Shown here: one piece after another, positions 25,804 to 36,345 of the stretch
Position numbering within the stretch: position 1 is the stretch's first letter
Layout of the letters: every line of letters starts with the position of its first letter
Source: Arbacia lixula
Lineage: Eukaryota > Echinodermata > Echinoidea > Arbacioida > Arbaciidae
Direction: 5' to 3'
DNA length: 64,000 bases
Assembly (NCBI GenBank): GCA_963669155.1
Contig: OZ022589.1
Span: 21,182,886-21,246,885 of the forward strand
The notes under the pieces: generated by a model
Databases searched by the model: none
What the model was told of the DNA's origin: nothing
What the model saw: the letters and a program-made list of their open reading frames with translations, nothing else
Translations under genes and position numbers: made by a program

Positions 25804-28800
25804 GTAACTACTACAATGAGGACTTTGACAACTATGACTACTTCCACTACTATTTTTACTACTTCTACTTGCTACTATTAAAACTGCTTCTACATGTAGT
25901 TCTGCTACTGTAAATGAAAATTTTAAGTTGTAACATCAAGGATTTGGCTTCTAGAGCACGTTTATCAACATACATGTACAATAAACCTGCGTATTTGACC
26001 CTGCCACAGAATCTACATTCCCGATGTTGCGTGGGTGGCGGTGTACGCAGCATACCAGGCAGTGTTCCTCTATGTACCCACGAGGGCGGTGTTAGTCCAC
26101 GCCCTCCCCATCGCCTCTTCCATCATCATCACCACGGAGCAGACGCGCCTCCTCATGAAGATGCATGCCTTCATGAGGGAGAACACTCCCCGGGCATTGG
26201 CATGGAAACGGAGTAGGACAGGCGCAAATAGTGAGTAGATACAAATTCATTTTTGTGCGGGAGGAGATAGGGGTTTTGTAATGACTTAAAAGTGTTCATG
26301 TTTTTAAAATTAAAGTTTAGGGTTTGTTATTTCTCTTATGGGGATAAACTAAGATGTGATAAAGAAATGAGGGATTGTAAGAGAGAAGGGTGAAATGAGA
26401 AAGAGAGGCTGATATTTCCTTTTTTAGAATAAATGTTTAGGGGTATTATTCCTCTGTCAGGAACACATTTTTCACACTTAGAGATGTGAGAAAGAAATGA
26501 GGAGTTGTATGAGGGAAGATGATAGTAAGAAAGACAGGCTTATCTTCACAAAGGCATTTTTTTTATTTACTAAATGATTACCAGGGAAGGGATGTTGAAC
26601 TATAAAGGACATCGGTAGTTTAAATCTACTGGTATTTTGCCGTCTTCTGAAGATGGTTATGTGCATGAGGACCAATAAATGGTATTTTTCTAAGTATACT
26701 CTATTTAAGAGAGACGTGATGAAGTTGTATATCACATGTTGGTACTAAAAATAGATAAGATTAATCGACTACAAAGGTCATTGGTCTCAAAAAGCATTAT
26801 GCTTTATACGCATTCATCTTGTCTTTTAAACATGGTAGTTAAATGTGGTATTAAGTACAGTTGCTGTTGATATGTTGGATGTACCTCTCCTTCATTGAAT
26901 GGAAAGACTACACACTGCTATGGACTATGCAACTGGTATCCATCTGTGATATAGTGCCCTTAGTTACAGACAATCAAAAACAAATTGCCATTTTTAGGTC
27001 TGATGTAGGTCTTGTCTTTCTCTCCAGACAGCCCATATGAATATACCGTTTTGGTTACCGTATGTATGCAAATTGTGTGCACGTCGCTCGAAAAATGGAA
27101 ACCCCAAAGCTTGTTTGTGGTTTGTCCGAATAGCAACAACTAAATAGATTTAGAGTGCATTTCACCGATCTAAGCTGACTGATGAAATGCAAGTGAATGC
27201 AATTAAAGATTGCCTCCCAGTTCAGGGTAAAGTTGTGAAAATATTACAAAAACGGCAGCTTTAATATTACAAATTATTTTTTGTTTTGCGTTACCAATAG
27301 AATCCAGTAAATCAGCAAGTAAAGATCACCTCTCTGATGATGAGAGTGAAGGAAGTGATGTGGTAACCTGGGGCAACCACAGCCATACCGGTGGTGATGC
27401 GGGTGAGCATGACGCTAACGCACCATGCCCGGACTTCTCCAAGTACCTCTACTTCCTCTTCTGCCCAACGCTGATTTATCGCGACTCATATCCAAGGACG
27501 ACGCACATCCGATGGGACGTGGTCAGAATCAACTTTCTGCAGGTGAGATCCGCTCCTTAACACAAAACTTGCTCCTTTTCTCAAGCCCCTAATCCCTTTA
27601 TATGTCACCTACATTCTCAGTCCAATACCGTTTCATTGCATGTCATTTTTCAGACTCTAATTTCTTCCTTTCCTACTGTGTGGCACTTTTCATATTCTGT
27701 ATTTCAACACTATCAAACATGAGAGTCAGAATGCGATAGTGATATGAAGGTAAGGCGTGAAAAACTGCAAACACAAATCACATCTCTTACACGTTTGAAT
27801 GATTCAAAATTGTTCTGTTTCCCACAGAGGGCTTGACCCACCCTGTTTGTCCTAGTGGTCCAGTTTTGTCCTGGTTGCGATTTCATCAAACTTGTTGCTA
27901 ATGTTACTGTAGCATGTTATAGAAATGCATGTTGCTGGTTCTGAACAACATCACACATGTGAGAGTTTCCCTGGGCTGACATTGTCTAGCGGGCTAGTCG
28001 GCAGGCGCTCCCAAAGACAGACTCAACTGTGATCACCGCTGTTTGCTCTTCCCACATACTTTAGAACCAGTTGTCTTGACAGCATTGTCACATGACATCA
28101 AACTTAGGTAATCTGTTACTGAAACCATGCCTTTGAGTGGATAGGAGAGACTACACATGTACCACATATATTGCCTGGGACAGGTATGTTTAATGGCTTT
28201 GAATACACCAGTTCATAGTTAGCTCTGGAGCAAGTTTGGTCACTATGACCTTTCCCTTTTTCATTAGGATAAGCATTTGATTAATATATCATTTCAAAAG
28301 GAGATGTTACGTAATGTGCTTACCCGACATAGCAATTTGCGATATTCAACCTCTAATAAAGGAACCATCTCAAAACAGGTGACAAGAATAGTAGGCTACG
28401 GTCTGTGAACAATTGGGAAAGCTTCTATTACATTGTTTATTGTAAACTAATTGTTGTCGTTTGGCCTGTTGTCAAATACCCCATGATTGAACACCTTGGT
28501 GTTCTTTTATAAATTGGATAACAAGCCTATTCTAAAATAACTTAATAATGATGATGCTTATCTCAGTGATTTAAAAACCAACAAGCTGGTTTGGTCACTA
28601 TGACCTTCATCTGCTCATGCGCAAATTGTAATTACGAACTGGCTTATTATCATCACTTATAATCTATGCTGACTACCAGGGAGCAACCAATGAGGTCTAA
28701 GCATGGTATCCATGGTAACTGTGGTAACTGTAGGTGAAATTAATGGAAAACCTATGCAACGTGACCCTGTTCAATAGTAACTATTCACGAACCAGGATCC

Positions 28801-31800
28801 TGATAAATAGGGGAAAGGGCTAAGATGGTTCACATTCCAGTCTGAAGTGTTAAGTCTGTGTGTGAGAATTGGTGTGCTTTGTTGGTTTGGCACAAACAAA
28901 TTCCATCGTCTGCATGCAAGAAAAAAAAAAGCACACCTCAAATCATGTTTACATTAGTACTTGCCCTGGAATAAACTTGGGGACTTTACCCAGATAAATA
29001 GAGATTAGCTCAGTCTCCGTTGAGTGTTTTCAGGATATATAATTTCATAACAGGTTTAAAATAGCTGAAGAGAGCGGCAATCTTTGAGAAGTGTATAATC
29101 TTGCTGTGCTAATCGATCTCCATATGACAGATGTAAGAGGAAATGAATACAGCTATTGTTCATTTTTGTATGGTGTATCTTGCATTGATGACATAGTGAT
29201 GTCTATCAAACATAATGGCCTTGACTTAAATATATGTGGATTTAAAAAAAAATACTTTTTTGGCAACCTTTGAGGTTAAGAAGGTTAGTGTGTTCAGACT
29301 CATCTGTTCTTATTGAGGCCATGATGATGACGCCATGGAATTAGTTTAAATTTTTGAGTGGTGATTACAATGCTAATTGCTGGAAGAGCAGCTCTAGATG
29401 CAGAATAGCAACAGTTGGGAGAATTATAAGACAGTTACCGTCTTAGCTTGTGACATGCCCTGTTACTTCTGTACTTATGTAGTGACTTCTTTGGTATATC
29501 GACAATTTCAACAATTTAAGAGTTATAGCAATATTAAGTGCTAAAGAAATTTATAGTCTAGATATCTATATCAATCTATGTTTTGAGACCCCAGATGATT
29601 CTAATGCTTTTGTTACAATAAACGTAAGTTTTTCAAAGTTGGAACATGAAATTTACTTTCTCTCTACAGTTGACTCACATTGTCAGTGAGGTTTGTATGA
29701 TCAACTGTAGTAGTAGGCTACAGGAGCTGTTCAGAACTTTAGATGCTTCATGCAAATTACTTGCATTGGTACAACGACTTTCTATGTTCTGTATTCCTTG
29801 CTCATATCGAATATAATTATCTTCTTCAACGGGCTGCATCTTTTCCCTATTCTGCCTGTCTGATTATGTTTTTTTATTATGTTTTTTATTTGTGATATGT
29901 TCCCTTTAAGATGGTTCTTTCATGGTGAGAAATATAATGCATTTCACATACACCATTTGCATGTGTGTTGTAACAAACAAACAATTATCTTCTTTGTCCT
30001 TTTCAGGTTTTGGGCTGCCTTTTCTACCTATTCTACCTGTTTGATTGCTTCTGCTTACCGCTCTTCAAAAACTTCAACGAGGACCTCCTGACCGTAAAGA
30101 ACCTTGCGAGGGCAGTGTTTACGTGCATGCTGCCTGCGACGCTAATGCTTCTCCTTGCCTTCTTCGCTGTGCTTCATTCGTGGTTCAACGCCTTCGCTGA
30201 AATGCTCAGATTTGCCGACCGCCAGTTCTACAAAGTAAGGGATCTATGATAAAGTCTATTCCTAATGAGTGAGACAAGATAGCTGGGAGATCAGTTATTG
30301 AAGGAAATGACATGTCCACCCCCACAAAATGGGACAACAGATTTGAAATGCTGATGATGACAATTTATATTACAGTATGATGCTCGATAATAGATCATGT
30401 TTAACCAGTTTGGGGATATGCTATGGTAAATAATTGAGACAACTTCTCAACAACTATTAACCAAAATGTATTGAGAAAGAAAAAGTAAATAGAGGATAAT
30501 GCATAGAGCATGGAAGTCATTTGTGACAGCTAGCTCTGACAAGATTTTTATGAATTTTCTGACAGAAAGAATAAAGTCATAATCATAAAACCCCAAATAT
30601 TTCAGCTGATAACTTCGTGATCATCGTGTCTATGTCTTTCTGTAAAATGTTGAATAACTCACTTTAGATCTTCAATTTGCACCACATTGTACAATCTAAA
30701 GTTGAATAATTAAAAACATCCCTTCAGGGAATATCATACTTGAATTGAAAGCCAGAATCTCTCTGCAAGAGTCAAAGAGGTCTCACATCTATACCATAGT
30801 AATAAGATTTGAATGTTTGTTTTGATGTTACAGGACTGGTGGACGTGTAAGAACTACTCAACATACTACAGGACATGGAACATAGTGGTGCATGATTGGC
30901 TCTATACATATATCTACAGAGACTGCCAGGTTAGTAGCGGTAGAATGGTTCTATCCATCATATTGTAACGAAACCAGGCTCTCTCTCTCTCTGGGTAACA
31001 CACTGCCAAGCAGTGTTTCACAGCTCGGTTTTCTCTTTCTTCGGACTCATTTCCACCATCGACCAGCGGATTCTCACAAAAATATATTGTGCAACAGGGA
31101 ATCAGGCACACATAGTCAATCACGCACTCAACCACTGAGTCAAACAACCATCTGTGACATATCCAAAGATGGGCACTTACAAGTTTCTTACGGTCTCTGA
31201 ATCCTTGATACAGCACTAGCGAAATACACAAGCCTCCCCATCTTCTGTACATTGTGTACCCCACACCCGTCACAATATCAAATTACATAGCTTGCCCTCC
31301 TTGTACAGAATGGTTGCATCTATTTTTGTTACAATATTTACATGTATTTAGTCTATGCCACTCTATCCGCGCCACGCTAACACACGAAGCTGGCTCGCTT
31401 GTAAGGACATGTGTGGGACTCAAACCCACTATTGAAGGATGGCGTAGGCACCAATTGTGCTCTTTACTCTCGGTTTGCATCTATTTAGCATGTATTAAGA
31501 CAATCTGTTTGTTGGGATGCTTCAATTTACCTTGGGCAAGTCTTTAGGCCTATTCATAGGTTTGATGTGTCACTTTTTCCTTCTATGCAAGTGCTTTTGT
31601 ACAAAGTAATTCAGAGGTATTATTTGTTTTGATTGTCCTACTGCCCATCCATTTGTCCATACAATATGTGTCTGTCTATCCTTGCCCTCTGACAGATTTT
31701 ATCCCAATGCTAAAAACATCATTGGTCCCATGAAATACATTCATGTTGCAGAAAAACAATGACACCAATCGTGGTAATGATGTCATTTTGGCCATTTGAA

Positions 31801-34285
31801 GGCAATTTTTTGAGCAGGCTTCATTGACCTTTATCCTCTGACAGATTTGGCTTCAATGATACAAACTTCATATGATTGTAATCACAACCCGTTGTTTGGT
31901 ATTTCGCTCTCTCTCTTCATTGACCTGTATCCTCTGACAGACTTGACCTCAATGTTACAAACTTCATATGATTGTAATCCCAACCCGTTGTTTGGTATCT
32001 CGCTCGCTCTCTCTCCTGCAGCTCTTAGGTCTGAGTCGCTTGATGAGCAGCCTCATGGTTTTTGCCATCTCAGCTGTCTTCCACGAATACATCGTCATCA
32101 TGGCATTGCAGTACTTCTTCCCCGTACTCCTCGTTTTCTTTGTGGGCATCGGAGGTAAGAGCTCCAATCCTAATCACATCCATGTACACAGCTGCCCACT
32201 CGTTCCATCTTGGTATATGCAGGGTGTTCACCAGAAAATCTTTCACATGCAGCTGAAAATGGCGGAATGTCACTTTTTGTCAGATATCTGTGCTGTAGCC
32301 TGTTTCACCAAGCTGTTCGTAAGTTACGAACGACTGGTGGTCCTTCCTTGTGCTAAATGCGATACCATACTTTGTTCATTGCGTATCTGATTTCGCACAA
32401 GAAGGGATCACCAGTTGTTCATAAAGTCATTCGTAACTTACGAACAGCTTGGTGAAACACCCCCCTGGTCGTGTGGATCACAACTATGGAAAGCATAGCT
32501 CAAAGAAAGCAAAAACAATAAGAAGAATACGACTGATACTGATTTAACAGGTGGTGCAGTAAATTAACGCGTGGCTCGCAATCACTTTCTGGACCTGACA
32601 CATGGTGTTTTGCGCTATGTGTTTTCTACACTGGGGCCCACCATGGTTAGGTACAATACGGTGGAGCATGAGATAAGCTTCCTTACCCGACTGCAAATTC
32701 GTGGAATCTATCGCAGTCATCTGTATCCTTTTATATATGACAATCAAAATATTCTCACCGAAATATACATTTTTGAATTGCAAAATTCTGAGAGTGTCCA
32801 TTGTGTACTAGTGTAATATAATAATAATCGGTTCTTATATAGCACTTTCCAAGTACGAAGTACTACCCAGAGCGCTTATTACCCTGGCTTTAGCTAAGCA
32901 GCCAAGTATGTAGCGCTAAAAGCTAGTTGATCTAATTAGATCAGGAATACTACATTCCTGCCAGGTACCCATTTACTACACCTGGGTTTAGAGGGGCAAA
33001 CATGAGCAAAACACCTTATCCAAGGATGTAGGCATCGGGCTGGGCTCGAACCCAGGATCTCTTTGCAAGAGTCAAGGACTCTCACCACTATACCACAGTT
33101 GCCCTCACTTTGTATCACTTATGTGAGGGTGATTATCAACTGTCTTTGGCACTTCCACTCTTTTTTTTTTCTTCAGAGCAATCTTCATATTGGTTATGTT
33201 TTTTGGCCATATATACTAGGATTGTTCACTTTGTATCAAAATTCAGTTCCTTTTCACGTTTTACCACTTCTTTTCACGTTTTCTCTCTGCTTCAGTCCCA
33301 CTGTTCCTCTTCATGGCTGGGGAGAGGACGTCAGCTTTCTGGAATATCTTCATGTGGATCACATTAATATCCGGGATGGGGTGCATAGTGGTGCTGTACC
33401 TGCTTGAATCTCACGCACGGCTCTACTGCGATTATGATAAAGTAAGCTCACATGGAGTTCAATTCTGTGCTTGGTTGTGGCAAAAAAATTATTTCATTTT
33501 GTATCCTTTGTAAAAAGAAAATACAGTATTTTGTAAATGTATGAATGTGCATGGTCAACCGTTCCTTTAGCCGTGTGGATATTCTTTTCAAATATGCTAT
33601 CTTTGTATCAGAATCGGTGATTCCCACATCACAAATTGTTATTACTATATGAAATCAAATCTGTCTCTTTCTCTCTCTATCGCTCTCTTTCAATCCTTCC
33701 ATCTCTGTATCCTCATCCCTATTAAACATCTTCCGTTTCTTTTTCTCCAGTTGTGCTCCTATACCTTCCTCTATCCCTCCACCTTTCTCCATCTACCTCT
33801 TTCTGGTTTTCCCTCCCCCATTTTCTCTTCCTTTTCACTCTCTCCTCACCCCTCTTCCTCCCTCTCCCCCTCCCATTTTCTCCTCCCACTACCGTCTCTC
33901 TTCCTTCTTCTCACCATCTCCTTGTAGCTCTTTCCTCACTCTCTTCTCTCCCTCTTGACACTCTCTATCCTCTCTCCCACCTCTCTCCCCTTCTCTCCTC
34001 CCTCTCCTTTTCTTCTCCTTACCACCTTCTTGTACTTCTTTCCTCCTTCTCTCCTCTCCCTCATCTCACTCCCTGTCTTCCCTCATTCCCACCCTCTCCC
34101 CCACTCACCCCTCTCCTTCTTCTTCTCCTCTTCCCTCTACCCTTTCCTCCTGTTCCCTGCCCCCAACTCACAGTCCCATTCCTCCTTAACCACCGTTTTC
34201 TCTTCTCCTCCCTCTACAGAGCTCATGGTATGAGGCAATGGTTCCCCAGAGCTATGGATGCAAAGTCACACAGCCAACATCATAA
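8432..34285 (+). CDS. SOAT1: Sterol O-acyltransferase (ACAT/SOAT), complete, 13 coding exons
   Basis: Exons: 8432-8498, 16558-16676, 18295-18419, 19299-19346, 20901-21008, 25068-25223, 26010-26230, 27301-27542, 30007-30234, 30834-30929, 32022-32154, 33296-33441, 34220-34285 (TAA). All borders are GT/AG and the 1755 nt stay in frame: 584 residues against ~550 in vertebrate SOAT1. The start has A at -3. Family role: an ER multi-pass MBOAT enzyme that esterifies cholesterol with a fatty acyl-CoA for storage. Seen: a hydrophilic N-terminus (about 1-118) followed by hydrophobic membrane segments; [15 protein letters not shown] in exon 8; [14 protein letters not shown] with the MBOAT Asn at 423; FYKDWW at 436-441; catalytic His in AVFHEY at 491. 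Odd: the usual FYxDWWN motif ends in Thr (442) here, not Asn. Exon 8 carries an acidic/serine insert before the conserved block. Whether it is closer to SOAT1 or SOAT2 was not tested. Confidence 0.96.
9606..9726. mobile_element. X-box-bearing palindromic MITE, copy 1
   Basis: It is an ~120-bp inverted repeat with arms AATTATTGTAACCTACC and complement, and CCATGGCAACAGCCAATCAG inside. It contains GTAACCATGGCAAC (9636-9649), an exact match to the RFX X-box pattern GTNRCC-N2-RGYAAC, and GTTGCCATGG in the other arm. Related copies lie at 17886-17998, 28660-28745 and 36262-36345. Confidence 0.75.
10951..11105 (+). repeat. 54-bp tandem repeat, ~2.9 copies
   Basis: Units begin TGACA(T/C)TGTGGCAATGTGTT at 10951, 11005 and 11059. 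They diverge by a few substitutions each. Confidence 0.88.
11183..11284. mobile_element. TTAA-flanked MITE (102 bp)
   Basis: TTAA occurs at both sides (11179-11182, 11285-11288). The ends are CCCTCTCAATACCA and its near-complement. A TTAA duplication and CCC terminus suggest a piggyBac-like origin (inference). Confidence 0.65.
13560..13620 (-). mobile_element. Possible tRNA-like (SINE) remnant
   Basis: On the minus strand GGGGTTCAAATCCCTCC matches a pol III B box, with a weak A-box-like stretch upstream. This is weak evidence on its own. Confidence 0.3.
13657..14192. repeat. (CA)n / CATCACA array
   Basis: This is ~535 bp of CA dinucleotides regularly interrupted by ATCACA or GCACA. It gives long His/Thr/Ser ORFs in all three plus frames, which are not genes. 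Confidence 0.97.
14501..14632. repeat. (TG)n array
   Basis: It has opposite polarity to the (CA)n array ~300 bp upstream, so the two could pair as a long hairpin. It abuts the inverted-repeat arm ending near 14512. Confidence 0.95.
15865..16453. mobile_element. TTAA-flanked DNA transposon remnant (589 bp, long TIRs)
   Basis: TTAA occurs at 15861-15864 and 16454-16457. The ends are AGG(T/G)CCCCTGTCATCAAA, and similarity between the arms extends over at least 150 bp (AACTGTTCAATGGAAATATG recurs in inverted orientation). There is no coding capacity. A TTAA target suggests piggyBac or Kolobok type. Confidence 0.75.
16811..17030 (+). repeat. 110-bp tandem duplication
   Basis: Copies at 16811-16920 and 16921-17030 both begin TTGAAATGTTGAAGA and are almost identical. 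Confidence 0.92.
17886..17998. mobile_element. X-box MITE family, copy 2 (diverged)
   Basis: The ends (AGTTATTGTAACTTAC and CAATAATTGAAAACC) and internal CATTGGCTGTTGCCAT match copy 1. The X-box halves are partly decayed. Confidence 0.6.
18455..18840 (+). repeat. Unnamed dispersed repeat, copy 1
   Basis: It shares GAAGACAGGGTG, CACAGAAAATGGAAGAA and TAGCCTAGAGACTG with copies at 43225-43600 and 56290-56490. It is found in introns of both SOAT and ORC2. I cannot assign a family. Confidence 0.6.
19347..20900. other. SOAT intron 4, with (GA)n array
   Basis: It contains a C-run at 19692-19708 and a long purine tract of (GA)n/(GGGA)n from about 20120 to 20560. The tract produces Arg/Glu and Leu/Ser ORFs with no meaning. 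No other element is seen. Confidence 0.8.
20120..20560. repeat. (GA)n purine tract
   Basis: This is ~440 bp of almost pure G/A on the plus strand, starting as perfect GA and decaying into GGGA/GAAA. Confidence 0.95.
22768..22920 (-). mobile_element. Probable non-LTR retroelement 3' tail
   Basis: (CAATT)n followed by CAAGTTTATTCAATCAGTCA is the complement of a tail with AATAAACTTGAATTG repeats, a common 3' end of non-LTR elements. No ORF is attached. Confidence 0.45.
24015..25110 (+). repeat. Tandem repeats containing decayed copies of the SOAT exon-6 start
   Basis: Acceptor-plus-exon-like segments recur at 24681 (CTCTCAG|GATCCAATGGACTTT), 24875 (CTCTCAG|TTTCTGATGGTCTG) and the real exon at 25061 (CACTCAG|TATCCGGATGGACTTT). 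A weaker copy is near 24019 (TCTGAATGGAC). Spacing is 195 and 185 bp. Between them lie similar CCCTCTTCCCCTC and GTTCATAA blocks. The upstream copies lack a usable reading frame or donor. Confidence 0.7.
24131..24525 (-). mobile_element. Non-LTR retrotransposon (LINE) reverse-transcriptase 3' fragment
   Basis: Minus-strand translation gives [18 protein letters not shown], then [20 protein letters not shown] and, further on, [20 protein letters not shown]. These are hallmarks of the C-terminal end of LINE reverse transcriptases (YGSE.W, LRRM..I.W.D..TN..V, G.G..GR....W). It has stops and frameshifts and is a dead copy. A related fragment is at 60288-60450. Confidence 0.8.
25362..25803. repeat. 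(TAC)n trinucleotide array with duplicated interruption
   Basis: This is ~440 bp of TAC/ACT repeat in SOAT intron 6, with TACATG interruptions about every 45-65 bp. A ~50-bp non-pure block (TTCTACTTCTACTACTAAAA...) occurs twice, about 298 bp apart. The poly-Thr, poly-Leu and poly-Tyr frames are artefacts. Confidence 0.95.
26231..27300. other. SOAT intron 7
   Basis: It contains an imperfect ~128-bp tandem duplication at about 26305-26550 (AAGAAATGAGG..TTGTA and GAATAAATGTTTAGGG blocks). Otherwise I see nothing. Confidence 0.6.
27543..30006. other. SOAT intron 8
   Basis: No exon is seen. It contains two 13-bp GGTCACTATGACC palindromes (28238-28250, 28593-28605) and a diverged member of the X-box MITE family at 28660-28745 (GGTATCCATGGTAACTGTGG). 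Confidence 0.65.
30235..30833. other. SOAT intron 9, with SINE-head relic
   Basis: The complement of 30745-30802 (CTCTGCAAGAGTCAAAGAGG in plus sense) matches the tRNA-like head of the SINE at 32826-33108. The remainder shows nothing. Confidence 0.5.
31355..31460 (-). mobile_element. Possible tRNA-derived SINE fragment
   Basis: On the minus strand GGGTTTGAGTCCCACAC resembles a pol III B box. The A box is degenerate. It sits in SOAT intron 10. Confidence 0.4.
31821..32012 (+). repeat. 96-bp tandem duplication abutting the exon 11 acceptor
   Basis: Copies at 31821 and 31917 share ACAAACTTCATATGATTGTA and CAACCCGTTGTTTGGTAT. A weaker third piece (CCCTCTGACAGATTT) is at 31683. The second copy supplies the CT-rich tract of the exon 11 splice acceptor. 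Confidence 0.88.
32300..32465. mobile_element. MITE with GTGTTTCACCAAGCTG ends, copy 1
   Basis: It is a palindromic element with arms TGTTTCACCAAGCTGTTCGT and complement and internal TCCCTTCTTGTGC. The right end is GGTGAAACACCCCCC. The G-run of the left end is missing. A fuller copy is at 34717-34898. Confidence 0.75.
32826..33108 (-). mobile_element. tRNA-derived SINE, near full length
   Basis: Read on the minus strand it starts GAGGGCAACTGTGGTATAGT (A-box region, TGGTATAGTGG), then CTGGGTTCGAGCCCAG (B box). A body follows, and it ends in GGAAAGTGCTATATAAGAAC and (AAT)-type repeats. Length ~283 bp. It sits in SOAT intron 11. Confidence 0.8.
33645..34218 (+). repeat. Long polypyrimidine (CT-rich) tract before SOAT exon 13
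   Basis: This is ~570 bp of almost pure C/T on the plus strand, ending in the exon 13 acceptor CCTCTACAG. The Pro/Ser/Leu ORFs here are artefacts. Confidence 0.9.
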
Positions 34286-34527
34286 CCTCTACCGTCTGCA
34301 GTCAAACCATCAATTTGACATCATTATCTGTGTTCCTATCAGAGTTGTTATAGATGTACATGTATTTATGTTAAGCAACAAAAGTAAAGGAGAAGATCAA
34401 ATGTGGGGAAATCGCCCAGGAAAAACATTTTCTTCCACGCTCAGTTGATAGAGAGGTATTCATTGGCTTCTGTCATCATTATCTCAGACTTCATCTTTCA
34501 AGTTGTATGTTCTTAATATTTATTTGG

Positions 34528-34641
34528 CCCTGTCTTATAAAGAGTTGCAATTGATCATAATTGATCATAAATCCAATGCCCTATCTCCCATGCACAGTCT
34601 AGTTGCAATCAATTTCAATACTTTATAAGACAGGGCCCTTA
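34528..34641. mobile_element. Small palindromic MITE
   Basis: The ends are GGCCCTGTCTTATAAAG and its complement (CTTTATAAGACAGGGCCC), with diverged ATTGCAATTGAT-type inner arms. Length ~114 bp. Confidence 0.65.
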
Positions 34642-34716
34642 ATATGTACCAGTACGGCAGTAGGAGCTGAGAGATAATATGAGACAATATTCTACACTGA
34701 GGTAAGAAATATACCA

Positions 34717-34898
34717 GGGGGTGTTTCATTAAGCTGTTCATAAGTTACAAACGACTTTACGAACGCCTGGTGATCCCTTCTTGTGCTTAAAGTGATACCA
34801 CACTTTGTTCATTGAGAATCTGATTTAGCACAAGAAGGGATCACCAGTCGTTTGTAAAGTCGTTCGTAACTTACGAACAGCTTGGTGAAACACCCCCC
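34717..34898. mobile_element. MITE with GGGGTGTTTCA ends, copy 2 (fuller)
   Basis: Arms GGGGGTGTTTCATTAAGCTG and complement form a near-perfect snap-back over ~75 nt each. Copy 1 is at 32300-32465. Confidence 0.82.
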
Positions 34899-35249
34899 AG
34901 GGTTCTTACCTTGTGTCTTGTGTAGTGTCTGCAACTTGCGGTATAAGATATTCAGCATTTTTGGGTATCCTCGCGTAAATCTGAATTTGATTATGTGACA
35001 TATGCCATATTGAATGGATTATGAAATGGCATTGTTCACCTTTCAGAAATTGATTATTGAAATGTGGTGGATTGTGCCCATATTAGCTATTTATTACAAA
35101 TTGTTTGTTGTCTTCACAGTCAATGGATTTTCTTTTAATTCAGTTTGTTATCAGGACATAAAAGAATTATCCAAGTGACAGTATGAAAGGTTGTATCTTG
35201 TCATAGTCTGAGCGTTAACATGTATGTGACTATCACAACCTTTTTCAAA

Positions 35250-35330
35250 GAAGATGATAAATGTCTCAGACATTTATCATCTTCTTTGATAAATGTCTGA
35301 GACATTTATCATTTTCAAAGAAGAAAACAG
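35250..35330. repeat. Double palindrome
   Basis: ATGATAAATGTCTCAGACAT and its continuation form a perfect palindrome. It is repeated at once as TGATAAATGTCTGAGACATT, so the whole 80-nt segment can fold in several ways. Confidence 0.85.
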
Positions 35331-36261
35331 GCACATTTAAATTCTGCACATGACATTTTCTGTGGATTGTGGAATGCCAATTCATAATACAGAGAGTGGT
35401 TTGGTTGTATACTGTGGAGTTGTATTGAAACTTCCTTTCTTTTTAATAGAATACCGTACTGAGAAGTGCATTAATACATTCTCTTTTTTTCTTAATATAA
35501 TTTATTACTAAATGATATGACCAAAGTAACTTCAAATGTGTGTGGGCTTAGAACTGAGTAGTCTCTATATTGCCTCTTTATGGTTGAGATTAGTTTGTAT
35601 GCACTCAGGTTCTTTTAATCGTTGCTTCCTTTTCTCAAAGACTCAATACACCCCTTCCTTTCCACCTCTCTCATCTTAATGAAAAGAGTACTTAATCTAT
35701 TTTCTTACTGTTCATTTTGTGCCATGTTCTCTGCCATCATGCACACGAAACCCAAATTTAGGATGCAATATATACATTTGAAATCTATTTTTCTTCTCAA
35801 GTTTCAAATGAAGGAATGGAGCTTGAATACTTCCTCAAAGGATATTATGCTTGTCATGTTTGAAAGTAAACTGCTTGGCCTTGGCTACCGGTATGTATGG
35901 AGACAAGTGCTAGAGTGTGGTGTAATTTCAAGTGCCATATATTTATGTTTGATATATTTATTGCATTGAGAAAAATCATGTTGTACATTCCTTACAAAGA
36001 TACTGGTAATATTGACAGCACAACAGCGATATCATTAGCGAGAAGGCAGATCATTACTATGACGTAGTGTATTATTTGTGAAGGTATTTCTTTATGTTTA
36101 TAATAATTTCAGGTTTGTTAATGAAAATGTGCCAAGCTATTTTAATTTAATGAGTTACTTCTGTGCAGTATATCTAAAAGAATGGATATATATATTTGGC
36201 AAATGTGACGTTACGCTTAAAAAATATATCTCTACAACTACGGTGATATAATTTTACATGT

Positions 36262-36345
36262 TTGATTTACAATAAGATTGTAATTACCATGGCAACAGCT
36301 GAATGCTCACTACATTTGGCTGTTGCCATGGAAGTTATACAAACA
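36262..36345. mobile_element. X-box MITE family, copy 4
   Basis: TTACCATGGCAACAGCTGAA and its inverted partner GGCTGTTGCCATGG lie ~20 nt apart. They resemble the centre of the element at 9606-9726. Confidence 0.6.

Noticed and set aside
25196..25913. ORFs of ~200 residues, poly-Thr, poly-Leu and poly-Tyr
   Set aside because: Their starts overlap SOAT exon 6 in a different frame and the rest is the (TAC)n array.
32826..33108. Functional tRNA gene
   Set aside because: A and B boxes are present, but the sequence continues into a SINE body with repeats and no cloverleaf acceptor stem could be closed.
33649..34448. 231-residue Pro/Ser/Leu ORF
   Set aside because: It runs through the CT-rich tract and out of frame through SOAT exon 13.
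35622..35969. 115-residue ORF downstream of SOAT
   Set aside because: No recognisable motif, no splice context, AT-rich composition like surrounding 3' flank.
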